Positions 1 to 11,400 of a stretch of 64,000 nt of DNA are shown here, piece after piece. Each line of letters begins with the position of its first letter. The stretch's first letter is position 1. The notes below the pieces were generated by a model, which worked only from the letters and a program-made list of their open reading frames with translations, ran no database searches and had not been told where the DNA came from. Position numbers and translations under genes: made by a program. The stretch comes from Pelodera strongyloides (Eukaryota; Nematoda; Chromadorea; Rhabditida; Rhabditidae). The stretch spans positions 1-64,000 of the forward strand of contig JAANDG010000493.1 of assembly GCA_036852015.1 (NCBI GenBank), written 5' to 3'.

Positions 1-972
1 GCCACAGGGTTTTTCGAAAGATTCGCAAAACACACTGTGCCGAGATGAAATTAACTCGGGCTGCAAATTGCCACAGGGGTTTTCGAACGACGATGTTCCC
101 GGGCTACATCTTGCAAAACCGGCACTGTGGCGAGATGAAATTAACCCGGGCACATTTGCCACAGGGTTTTCGAAAATTTCGGCAAAACCTGTGCGAGAGG
201 AAATTAACCCGGGCGCATCTTGCCACAGGGTTTTTCGAACGATTTCGGCAAAACACACTGTGGCAAGATGAAATTAACCCGGGCTGATCTTGCCACAGGG
301 TTTTTCGAACGATTTCGGCAAAACACACTGTGGCAAGATGAAATTAACCCGGGCTGCATCTTGCCACAGGGTTTTTCGAAAGATTTCGGCAAAACACACT
401 GTGGCGAGATGAAATTAACCCGGGCTACATCTTGCCACAGGGTTTTTCGAAAGATTTCGGCAAAACACACTGTGGCGAGATGAAATTAACCCGGGCTACA
501 TCTTGCCACAGGGTTTTTCGAAAGATTTCGGCAAAACACACTGTGGCGAGATGAAATTAACCCGGGCTGCATCTTGCCACAGGGTTTTTCGAACGATTTC
601 GGCAAAACACACTGTGGCAAGATGAGATGGCCGAGATGATTAACCCGGGCTGCATCTTGCATTTTCGAAGATTCGGCAAAACAACACTGTGCGAGATGAA
701 ATTACCGGGCTATATTTCCACAGGGTTTTTCGAAAGATTTCGGCAAAACACACTGTGGCGAGATGAATTAAAACCCGGGCTGCATCTTGCCACCGGGTTT
801 TTCGAACGATTTCGGCAAAACACACTGTGGCGAGATGAAATTAACCCGGGCTGCATCTTGCCACAGGGTTTTTCGGCACAACACACTGTGACGAGATGAA
901 ATTAACCCGGGCTACATCTTGCCACAGGGTTTTTCGAAAGATTTCGGCAAAACACACTGTGGCGAGATGAAA
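1..972. repeat. 71-bp satellite array, left block
   Basis: About 13 to 14 head-to-tail copies of a 71-bp unit run in from the left edge. Spacing is exact in the clean part; for example the start of the CGGGCTACAT motif recurs at 421 and 492. Each unit has a dyad, GCCACAG about 30 nt before CTGTGGC, a second short dyad AGATG/CATCT, and the string TTAACCCGGGC. Two alternating variants are seen (GAAAGATTT or GAACGATTT; GCTACATC or GCTGCATC). Units near 1-200 and 620-720 have many small deletions. Open frames here are repeat artefacts, not genes. Confidence 0.95.
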
Positions 973-1317
973 TTAAAGGGAATATGTAGGCCCTTTTTGA
1001 AGTTAAGCTGTATTAATAGAATGCGTGTTGCCCATTAAGGAAACAATAACAAAAGTTGTCTACAATTACCCACTTAAAAGAAAATCAATTACAAAGCTCG
1101 CCTTTTCCATAGTAAACGCTAATTCGGAACCCTTGCATACATTTGCGTCCGATTGAATAAATTTCAGTTTAAATCGGCAAATAGCAAGATTCAAGATGCA
1201 GCGCATTCCAATTTCGTATTTACATATTCAGTCGCCTATTTAAATTAACGTCTGGTATGGAAACGCCAGTTTCGCTTTTTTTTTTGCTCATTTTGAGTGC
1301 CTACATATTCGCTTTAA
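973..1317 (+). mobile_element. 345-bp TTAA-flanked MITE inserted in the satellite
   Basis: The element is bounded by TTAA at 973-976 and 1314-1317. Its ends are inverted: AAAGGGAATATGTAGG on the left, and CCTACATATTCGCTTT on the right. Satellite sequence ...GATGAAATTAA stops at the left TTAA and resumes as TTAACCCGGGCTAC at the right one, so the target TTAA is duplicated. It has no coding capacity, so it is a non-autonomous element. A copy of identical length lies in the opposite orientation at 42976-43320. Confidence 0.92.
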
Positions 1318-1660
1318 CCCGGGCTACATCTTGCCACAGGGTTTTTCGAAAGATTTCGGCAAAACACACTGTGGCGAGATGAAATTAACCCGGGCTACAT
1401 CTTGCCACAGGGTTTTTCGAAACGATTTCGGCAAAACACACTGTGGCGAGATGAAATTAACCCGGGCTACATCTTGCCACAGGGTTTTTCGAAGATTTCG
1501 GCAAAACACACTGTGGCGAGATGAAATTACCCGGCTGCATCTTGCCACGGGTTTTTTTTCGAAAGTGTAAATTCGGCACAAACACACTGTGGCGAGATGA
1601 AATTAACCCGGGCTACATCTTGCCACAGGGTTTTTCGAACGATTTCGGCAAAACACATTG
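1318..1660. repeat. 71-bp satellite array, right block
   Basis: Nearly five more copies of the same 71-bp unit continue after the inserted element. The last units carry small indels (around 1530-1580), and the array ends in a partial unit near 1660, where ordinary sequence begins. Confidence 0.93.
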
Positions 1661-1702
1661 TAATCTTTGTCATTTCACACAAAATGAATAGACCAGGTCT
1701 AG

Positions 1703-1856
1703 TACATAGACCTAAATAGCAGCGTATTAGCACGAGCAATAGTACGCAGTTAGCACCAAATCACACGCCAATAGCAGACACCAAACTAGACACAATCTCT
1801 CTTTTGGTGCTAACTGTGCACTAATTGCTCGTGCTATTAGGTTGCTATTTAGGTCT
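1703..1856. mobile_element. Palindromic MITE-like element
   Basis: Inverted arms of about 54 bp (1703-1758 and 1803-1856) start and end with AGACCTAAATAGCA and its complement. They enclose a loop of about 45 bp. There is no coding capacity. Its termini differ from the TTAAAGCG families found elsewhere in the window. Confidence 0.75.
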
Positions 1857-2280
1857 TTGGGATAGACGTTTGCTATTTAGGTCTATTGGTTTTCCATGTC
1901 TTGGCAGTATACGAGAGGAAGCTATCTACGCCAATCGTCTGTGCGGTCGCGCGGGAAATGGGCGGTCCGTGCCTCGTCAGCAAAGTTCCAAATGTCGTCG
2001 TCTTCTCGTTCATGTGGTTTTTTGTTTTATGTGTTTAATATTGATAAATCAGTCGTTTTATCCTATGCTTTTTATTAGATTCTGCGCTACGTATCAATTA
2101 GAGCGGTAATACGTGCTTACCGTTTCTTGACTCGATTTTGAAGACACAAAACAAAGATCTGAGCTTCAGAATAAATTCATTTTTCCTCATTAATGTCAAT
2201 TCGAATTCGAGTCAATCTCTCAAGCATCGTATAGTTTTAAAGTCATATTTGATGATCATTTTACGTGATTTTTTTTATTT

Positions 2281-2282
2281 AG
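2281..2282 (+). promoter_or_regulatory. Probable 5' splice acceptor (trans-splice candidate) of GLG1
   Basis: A pyrimidine-rich stretch ending in TTTATTTAG lies 16 nt upstream of the GLG1 start codon. Either a 5'-UTR intron ends here or a spliced leader joins here; the sequence alone cannot tell which. Confidence 0.5.
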
Positions 2283-2298
2283 GTATTCTTCGCCGATA

Positions 2299-5200
2299 AT
2301 GCGACTATTCGTCGGAATAGCCGTTTTATTATGTAGCGTAAGAGGTTCGTTTGCACCATACGTTTAGCAGTTTAGCAGGACTAGATTTTGTTGTTGTTTT
2401 CGTGGTTTGTTTTGTACAGATCGACATTTTTGGGTGCATAGTCAGCATTAACGAATAGTACGGAGTCTATATTTCCATTCAACATTATGAGTATTGCAAG
2501 CGTTCAACAGCCGTTCGAACCTTCAACAGTAGTAGAATGCTGGCTCAGTTTTCATAGATAATTGACTCCTGATTCATTAAGTATTTTAGCTGACCCACAG
2601 GCTGGCGTTGCTGCGCAACCTGCGGCTGGTGAGTGCATGAATTTATTTTATTCGTTAATTGTCATTTTCCAATAAGTTGATAAAGACTTTGCAGTTAAAT
2701 GAGTGAAATGTTAGCGACTTATTACATTTTCTAATTCCTGCCACTGCCAAAGTCGCCAAATTGTTTACAGGCTGTTGTTTTGTAGTTAGTGGTTAGTTTC
2801 GTAGACTCATGAGCGAGCTTGCATGCTTGCAAGCTATAGTTCTAAAAACGTAACTTTGATCAGGTTGCACATTTGTGTTCGAGTAAAATATGTGTGACTT
2901 GACTTGGCTATCAGGCTATATGATTCGACTTAGCGTGATTTTTTTATTGAGTTTATAGTTTACACACTTTCAGCACAACCTGCAGCGGCTGAGCCTGCCC
3001 ACGGACAAGAGACCAAAGAGGGGTATGTTTAATGTTTTCCTTATTATCACACTTCTTAGGGACACTGTTTTGATTCTGTTTTAGTTTTTCAAAGCGCTGG
3101 GACGTTGTACTTACTCAGCTTGAATTTATGATAATTTTTCTACGTTTTATGCATTAATCTGGTCCAGTTTGCCTGTGCCTCAATGGTATGAGTGAGTGAG
3201 CGCTCTTGCCCTCTTGCTCAAAAAATAGCAATGAATGGATACATAAATATCAAAAAGCTGCCCGTTTTACCCGTTAATTGTGTGACCTGGATAATTATTA
3301 CCTTGCATTTTCATTTTTGAAATTTCGATCTTTGCATGAATCAGAATCATCAGTTAGCTGTGTATCTGTAATGTAAACATAAAGCCAGGTATCTTCTCTG
3401 CTGTGCATGCATAATCTGTTTGTTTTTTCATACTTATCAGTCAGCGTACTGTGTACATTTGTAGTGTACTGTGAACGCATAGTTGTTTATCCATTTTATT
3501 ATTCCAAGACAATAACAAAACTCTCTATTGTTGTTATTAACTACATTATTGGCATTAGGGTTCTTACGCATTACCACATTATATACGAGTGGTGCTTACT
3601 CTGCTTACTCACTATTTCTTCCGTTGAGCGTGCAATCGGCAATACGGCCATGTATATTTTCACAGGTTGACCCCAATTCAGCGAACGTGTCTTTCTTTCT
3701 TTTTACCCTCTTTGTCGCTCTGTGTATACCATCTCCCTCTTTTATCTCTAGTCCTCTCTCCTTCTCTCTCTCTCTCAATCTCTCTCTCTCCACCTCCGTA
3801 TGTGGTTGTTTGACCACCCAATGCAGTCCTGCGCAGTCCTAGAGCAAGTGTTCGCGCAGTTGAAATCCGGGATACACATTGTCTTTACCGATTCAGTGTT
3901 GAAAGGGAAATCGAAAACGTCAGTGGGTGTGGGGAGGGGGGATTGTTATTGAATAAATTTGAATACTAAATGAGAGAATATGAGAAGTCAGAAATATTAG
4001 AAGGTGAAGTAGGTGAATCATTATCCGCCGTGCCATTAAATTGTTAGCAAAGTAAGCAAAAGTGCAACCGAGCGCTATAAATTTAGGCATACGCTCTTTT
4101 TATGCTTCTATAACCAGCATACAACTAATATGATAATTTTGCATTTACGCTTGTCGTATCACGATCACGCATCCTTTTTTTAATATGCCGGCAATGCCGA
4201 GCTAGTCTAGTTTATATTCATGTCGTTAGAGTGTTATTTCCCAATTTATTTCCATCCATTTATATTTTATCGGGCTTGTCCTGCATTTTATTGGACCCAT
4301 TAGTTATCGCCTTTTGTCTATGCGCGTGCTGAACCAATATTGGACTTTATATAAATCTATTGTTTTACATAAACATATAATATCGTACATTGAATGGCAG
4401 TCCCTCGTGTATATCATTTGACGAATAAAAATTGTTGTGCGGAATGAGGAAAGAGGAATTATTATTTTAAAAGGTCGAATTTATGGTAAAAATGTGAATT
4501 ATTTAGTTGAAAAAGGCTGAGGGGGCTTGTGGTCGTTAAGATGATTTATTTTCTAATTTTCAGCGGCGCCGGCGATCATATTATCAAATTTGACGCGTGC
4601 AAGGAGGACATTCATAAATATTGTAATCATGTGAGTTTTTACCTCTATCAGCTTACTTTTTACTATTGTACAGGCGATTCTTTCCATTTAATGATTATGT
4701 GAAACATTCGAGTTTTGTGTTTTGTGCAGAATTCAAAAATTTAAAACGTGAAAATCCGTTATAGATAGAGGCAATTTCAGACAATACGTACTGCTACTTA
4801 TCGTTTTGCTTGCTTGGCATCTATGGTAGAAATGTGAATTGTTTAGTTTCACCTACTTGGTATAATCGTCGTTTACTTGAGTAATGGTTAAATCTGGTAT
4901 CTCGACCATGGTGATGTTGTATTTTGATTAACTGCGTAAATACAAATAACATAATTGTAATTTGTTATGAAAGAAAGTTAATGATTATGTAATAATAACC
5001 AAAAGGTATAATAAGGTTATAACATCGAAACGAAAATAATTATTATGTTATATTTTAGGACGGCGTCGACTTGAAGAGTGATATTTCAATTGTGGAATGT
5101 CTACAAGATGCAGGCCAGTCGGAGACTGAGACCCTTACCAAAGCCTGCGAATCGCTGGTTTGGGACTTCAAGGTCGGTGCATATATAGGTTTTGTATTTT

Positions 5201-8200
5201 TGTTTGTGTTATAGACTTCGAACTTCGAGAGCGTTAAGCGTGAAGCCTGTCCTACCCTACGTGGCGTTAAATTTAAAATGACCGTACTTGTTAGGAACCG
5301 TGTTTGTGTGTGAATATATTGACGCGGCTATAGATACGTGTGGGGGGTTTATAGTTTTTTATACGAATGAACCCAATTCTCCAACTTCAATTTATATAAT
5401 GCTTCCAATTGCTTCTAATGTTATGAATGAAACATTATCCTTTTTGGATTTGTATGATGTCCAACGATCTCATTTTGTTGTTAAAGAAATATTCTTTGTT
5501 TAGAAAAAGCTCACCCAAGATGACCGTTTTTTGGCCGCAGCCAAGCAATATTGCGAGGCTGAAATGAAGGAGAGGCCAACAATGCAAGCCTGCACAACGG
5601 TGAGCTAATTTGCTATTGGCTAGGGCATAAACCTCGCCAGTGAGTACGGAGGTGGTTCGCGAAATTCTCTCTGTTTGTGATAAGTGTCTGATAACTCTCT
5701 CGTACCACCGACGAACTCCGCGTGTCTAATATTCGATTCGAATCGAGAGGTGGTTCAGCTATGATCTCTCCAAATTTATTCAGTGTTCTACTTCTGGCGA
5801 TGTTATGTCGGCTGGCTTAGGCTATGCCGGCTGGCTTAGGCTATGCTATTGGCTAGTGCCATTCCTGTATTTAAGAGCCAAATTTCTGTGCGTGCTTTGC
5901 TTTGTTGCAGTTTGTAGTGAGTGGTTGAGTTTAGCAAAATAACAAGACAAGTATGTTGGAGATGTTTTTGTTATTTGATGGGCGTTTACCCATTTTGCTT
6001 ACTTTTAGCTCACGGAACCTGGCTACGCGCTATCCTGTCTTTTGGAATTCGTCGGAAACGTGACGAAGACGAGCCAATGCCATCAGTTTTTGTGTAAGTT
6101 TACTTGAAACTTTTTTATGAATAAGATTTGTCACAGGCATGGACAATCACATACGCAAGTCGCCACACATACAGTTGATTATGTGGAATTGGTATGTAGA
6201 ATCCAGGCTGTTTGCTTGCTATTGAATGGTTTGTCCCGTGTTCCTACTAATTGTCTTAGACTACTTACTCATAAATTTTTTATTCAACAATTCGGCATGT
6301 ATAGTTAAAGTGTTCAGAAGTGCCGGAAGATAAGTAAACCCATTGTTTGTTTGTTTGACAGACAAACAAACAAACACGTTAAAAAGATCACAATATTAAG
6401 AAAAACAGAAGAACAATACTAACTTTCAGTCCGCACTGAACGTCTTGCCTTCTCCGACCTCCGCCTTATCGGCCCCTTTATCAAACACTGTGACGCCGCA
6501 CTGAAGCAGTTTGGATGCCAAGTGATTACCCCCAACAAGGCGCACGATGGAGTCCGTGTGCCGCACACGCAAGGTGAGCGGCGCCGTTTTTCTGTTTATT
6601 TTTTGTGATTGTTTTCTTTTTTTTCCCGTAAAGGGGATCGGGTAGTAAATTTAGTTCACGAATTGTGTCACCAGTCGTTCTGTTTATTTATCGGTGTATT
6701 GGAACATGGCGTTTTGCCCCGTTCACTACTTTTGCATATCTGCGACGAGAAAAAGGAAATACTGTGATGATACTATAATATTTAGTTACGCATTAAATTT
6801 GCGTGCATCAAGCATGAAAATATTCAGGAACACTTTAATGCAGTTTATACTTATACGATTAAGTAAATGATTAATAGCCGTTAATGATGTGATTTAGGAA
6901 TGGCGCTCGAGTGTATTATCGAGAACACAGTGAAGCACTCTAAAGATCAGCAAGATCCACTGGCAGCAATTGGGGCCGAGTGCAAGCACGAAGTGAGCGG
7001 GTTTGCCGGGGATTGCTAGATTGTTTATTATCGTTTATTTGTTCCTATTACGGCTAAAATACCGTATTTTACCTGAATTTTGCGTTCTGAGGCCATATTC
7101 ATCACTCAATTCCCCATGGAGAATTCCCCGCCTTTTTCTCTGCGTGTCTGTGTCTCACATTAGAATGCTATTTTCTGTCCCCAAGGGAATCGGAGTGGTG
7201 AATATGGTGAATCGATTGGTTTTTTTTTACTGATTGTGAGTAAGACTGGTGATCTTGAGAAACGCAGGTATCTTTACTGTGCTGTATTGCTCAACAAGTA
7301 CCCAGGAAAATGTTTGTTAATTAGCTCTTGTCCTTAGGTTTTACGTTTGGCCGAGATGCAGAGTGACGATTTCCACCTGGACAGACCGCTCTTCTTTGCC
7401 TGTAGAACGGATCGGGAGGTTTGTATATTCTATCCGTAGTACTATAACTTGGTATTGTTCTTGTATACGTCGTAGTTTATTTACTTTGTATCACAGTACG
7501 TGTACGAGGCTCATTATTTTTGCTCGTACGTATGTACGTAATCGTAGGATTTTTTCAAAGTTTCCTTTTTCAGAAGTTCTGCAAAGACGTGCCCGCCGGA
7601 GAGGGCAAAGTATTTGAGTGTCTGATTGTTAACAGACACAGCCAAGAAATGACGACTGATGTAAGTTTTTCAATGAATTATTGAATGGTACCGTACATGG
7701 GACTTTGGGTCTTATTGTCAGGCTAATCGAAGAGTCCTATTCCTATTTGGTGTAGAACCTAAGCTAGAATTGAATATGGAAATATAAAAAAGTGTAATCA
7801 TCTAATCAGGAACAATCGCACTATATAGACAAAAAAATATAGAAGCTGAATGTTTAGCGTTCGCTATGTTGCTATGTATTCACAGGAACCTCTGTAAAAC
7901 TACTGTTAGGTACGTAGAATCTCCTGTACGGTAGGTTAAACATTGTCGATGAGGAATTTGGATAAATGCTTCGCTCAAAAAAAACTAACAAACGTAACAA
8001 ACGCAACAAACGTAACAAACTAACAAACGCATTGCGTGACTTGTGACTTCGTTTCTTTCTAGTGCCAACGTATTCTGGTCGAGCGAGCCTATCTGATGGG
8101 ACGTGACTACCGTATGGCGCATCCGTTAACGAAGGCCTGCGAGGCGGACATGAAAAAGTATGATTTGAGTGAATTTATTGTTTTAAAGCGATATTACGGC

Positions 8201-8392
8201 CAGTTTTTGAAACGTATGTTGTACAACTGCGTTCCCAATGTATTATATTCAAATGAATAAAATTAGATTAAATATCGCGCACTTTCTGTTTTAACGCTTT
8301 AAATTGTTTTTTTCTTTACGTATATTGGGCCCTTGCTTAAAGGGAGAGGCCCACGAGAAAAATGTTTCCTTTAAGAAGAAGTAACCCCCCCC

Positions 8393-8429
<37 letters not shown>

Positions 8430-11400
8430 TTTTTTTTTTTTTTTGAGCTCAGCTCATGTCGAGGACATTTTGTGCTAGTATAGTACATAGTTGCAGTACA
8501 TAACTCGTATAATGTGATTTGAATGGTTGGGCTTTCCCGAAACAAATACACTTGCGGGACGAGTTTTTTGTATGATAATTAAGTAGCATATTCTGACTGG
8601 TCGCCAGGACTGCCCCAGAGCACATTTTGTTTAGATTTGTGTTGTTTGTTGCCTGATGTAATATGTAATAGTAATAAATTACTGATGCCTGATGGAAACT
8701 TGATGTAATACATTACTAAAGCGTAATGTTTCAAGTGGAAGATAACTTGCTCACTGCGGCTGGCTGTTGTTCAACCATTCCATGTTACTAGCTCGCTTGT
8801 GTGGTAGTCTTTCGGTTTCCTTCTAGGCGTATGGGGGATAGAACCGATGTCAAAATCATTGCAGTTCGAGACATTTTATTAACTTTTGGCTTGGGATATA
8901 AACGTGAAGACGGGGCGGAATTTATTATTGATAATGTTTAGATACAAATGCGAACCTCAGAATAACTTGGAGTCGGCCGTGCATTTCCATATGACATGGA
9001 TACTCCTGTGCCTAGAGAATGGAGCCAAGGAAAACCCGGTTGGTGTTTATTTTTTGTTTGTTGCTTTAATTAACTATATCATGTGTGTGATAGTGTGATG
9101 CGGCATTCGTGTGTGCAATTCTTGCACACATTTCTCGAAGGATTGATAGTATGGCATGTGGTTGTTTATTTTGTTGTGGTTAATCAGGTTAATCAGTGGT
9201 GTAGTGGTGTTTGCATATTATTTTGTCTTTATTCTTTATCATTATTAGCCCGTATTCTCGGGTCGACGGGAATGTTCCGTTTGAGAGCTCATTCGTATGC
9301 AAATTTTTCCTCCAGCTAGTCTAGATAGTCGAGAAATTTGCATACAAAGGATTTCCCAAACGGAACGTTTCCGTCGACCCGAGAATACGGGCTAATTTGT
9401 AATTGAAAACTTCAAAAATCTAAATATTGGCTGGTGAAGGAAATATTTTCCTGTTTTAGAAAGAGATCCCATCACCCGGATGCTCTCACGAGATGCTCGT
9501 GCACAGACAAATGATGATGAGCGAATTCAGAATGGCACCCGAATTGGTTCTGAATTGTGCCACCGTGAGTTTCTCATTTGATTTATTTGAATTTTTTCTA
9601 ATGTATAAGTATAATTGGTTTGAGGGTGAGAGTGTTAGAAACCTCCATACTTGTGGATTTTCAAGACGCTACTGCATGTGGCCACTTTTTTAATTTGCAT
9701 GTGTAAATGGTGCATGTACACATTTGAATTTTAGTGTAGTAAATACTTGGTGATATGTTCGATGTTGGGGTTTATTTATTTTTGACAATGGGTTGTTAGC
9801 GTCATGTTTCATTAGGTTGTTTTAACAACTGATAACGAGCATGACACACTTGGTAGGCTCGTGTTGAGCACGGCACTAGAAATTAGTACGCGACAATACA
9901 AATGACGATTTTGTAAGAATTCGGTTTCGAAAATTCTGGCTTCACATAAATCTTCATAACTCATTTCATACTTAACGGTTCGGGCTGAGATTTCTAAGCG
10001 CCCTGCAGCAAACAATTTCGAACAAGTTCGCCAAAGAAACCGTATAGAAATTTTCAGTAGTTTTTCAGAAAAATGGTACGCCGTTTAGTCAAACTTGACT
10101 TTTGCTAATATTAACACTTACATAAAAAAGCATAACTCACTTCAAACTTAACTGTTCGGGCTGAGATTTCTAAGCGCCCTGCAGCAAACAATTTCGAACA
10201 AGTTCACCAAAGAAACCATATAGAAATTTTCAGTATTTTTTCCGAGAAATGGTACGCCGTGGTTTCCGAGAATGGTTGAAATTTCGATTTTGCAAAATCT
10301 TCAATATTTGACCTCAAATTTCCCAAAGCAGATTGATTTGTGATTTATAAGAGCAAAACAGTTTGTGATAAGCAAATTCAAGCACTTGTTCCGCTTGAAT
10401 TGTATGTCACTTGCAAGAAAAGCTATCATGTACATTGAACTTTTCAAAAGAGGAGGCTCATGAAAACTATCAGCTCAATTTATTTCCTTTTACCTAAGGA
10501 TGACGGCTTGTTTTACCAACAACAAAAAACTGTTGATTTTGTCATTTATTCCTTCCAATTAAAAGGGTGTGGCTAATATTGAGGAATTGAGGCAACAATA
10601 CAATGTTGCCCATATAATAAAAGATTTATGGAACTATTTGAAAAACTATTTAAAACAGGCCAACAAGTATACATTTCCGACCTTTTTTCCTTATACCTGG
10701 TTGCTACTCGACTACAGTTACAGTACCAAAACCAATGGTTTCTTACTTGGTTACAAGCACATTGCTTTCTCTTCATCATATTATTTGATGCACATCTCGG
10801 TGTTATTTAATAAATAATAAATAAAGCACGTTTACATAAATATTTACCGTGGATGGATGTTCTGAAAAACGTGCTCCCTCAACCTAAGTAATACCTCCTG
10901 CTCAATTTGTAATATTTTATCTAGGTGCCCCACCGATTGTTAGAAGATAACATTCAATGTTATTCACATATGTATGTAGTCAATATAGTACATTGTCGAG
11001 GTTGTCTACAAATATGACGCTATTCGTTAGGGGTGACGCTATTCGTTAGGGGTGAGCTTTTCGGGGGTTCAGGGGTGAGGAGCAATAGGTGTGCGCCATT
11101 CGCACAGTGGCCAGCCTGTGGTCGCGGTGGTGCCAATGTGAGTCCACCATACCCCTTGAATGGTTCGAGGTGGCTGCACAAGCACAGTTTATGTTTGTTC
11201 CATTCGGTGCACCAGTGACACACTTGTGCACCGGCTTGCCCTTCCAAAAGCGACATTACGTTTCATCAGCACAGGTTCGAGATTGCTCTTCCCTTTCCAC
11301 GTTCTTTTTTGCAAAGGTACTTCACTCCGCACTCCGTACAATACCGTACTGCCTCTTCTTACAAATAATGCCTAGGCCACTACAAATACTACCTCCTATA

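Noticed and set aside
1..900. Several open frames of 60-90 codons on both strands over the satellite
   Set aside because: They are the same 71-bp unit read repeatedly; units with small indels shift the frame, and there is no codon conservation.
1..1660. CRISPR-like array
   Set aside because: The 71-bp unit has no unique spacers and lies in a eukaryotic, intron-rich window.
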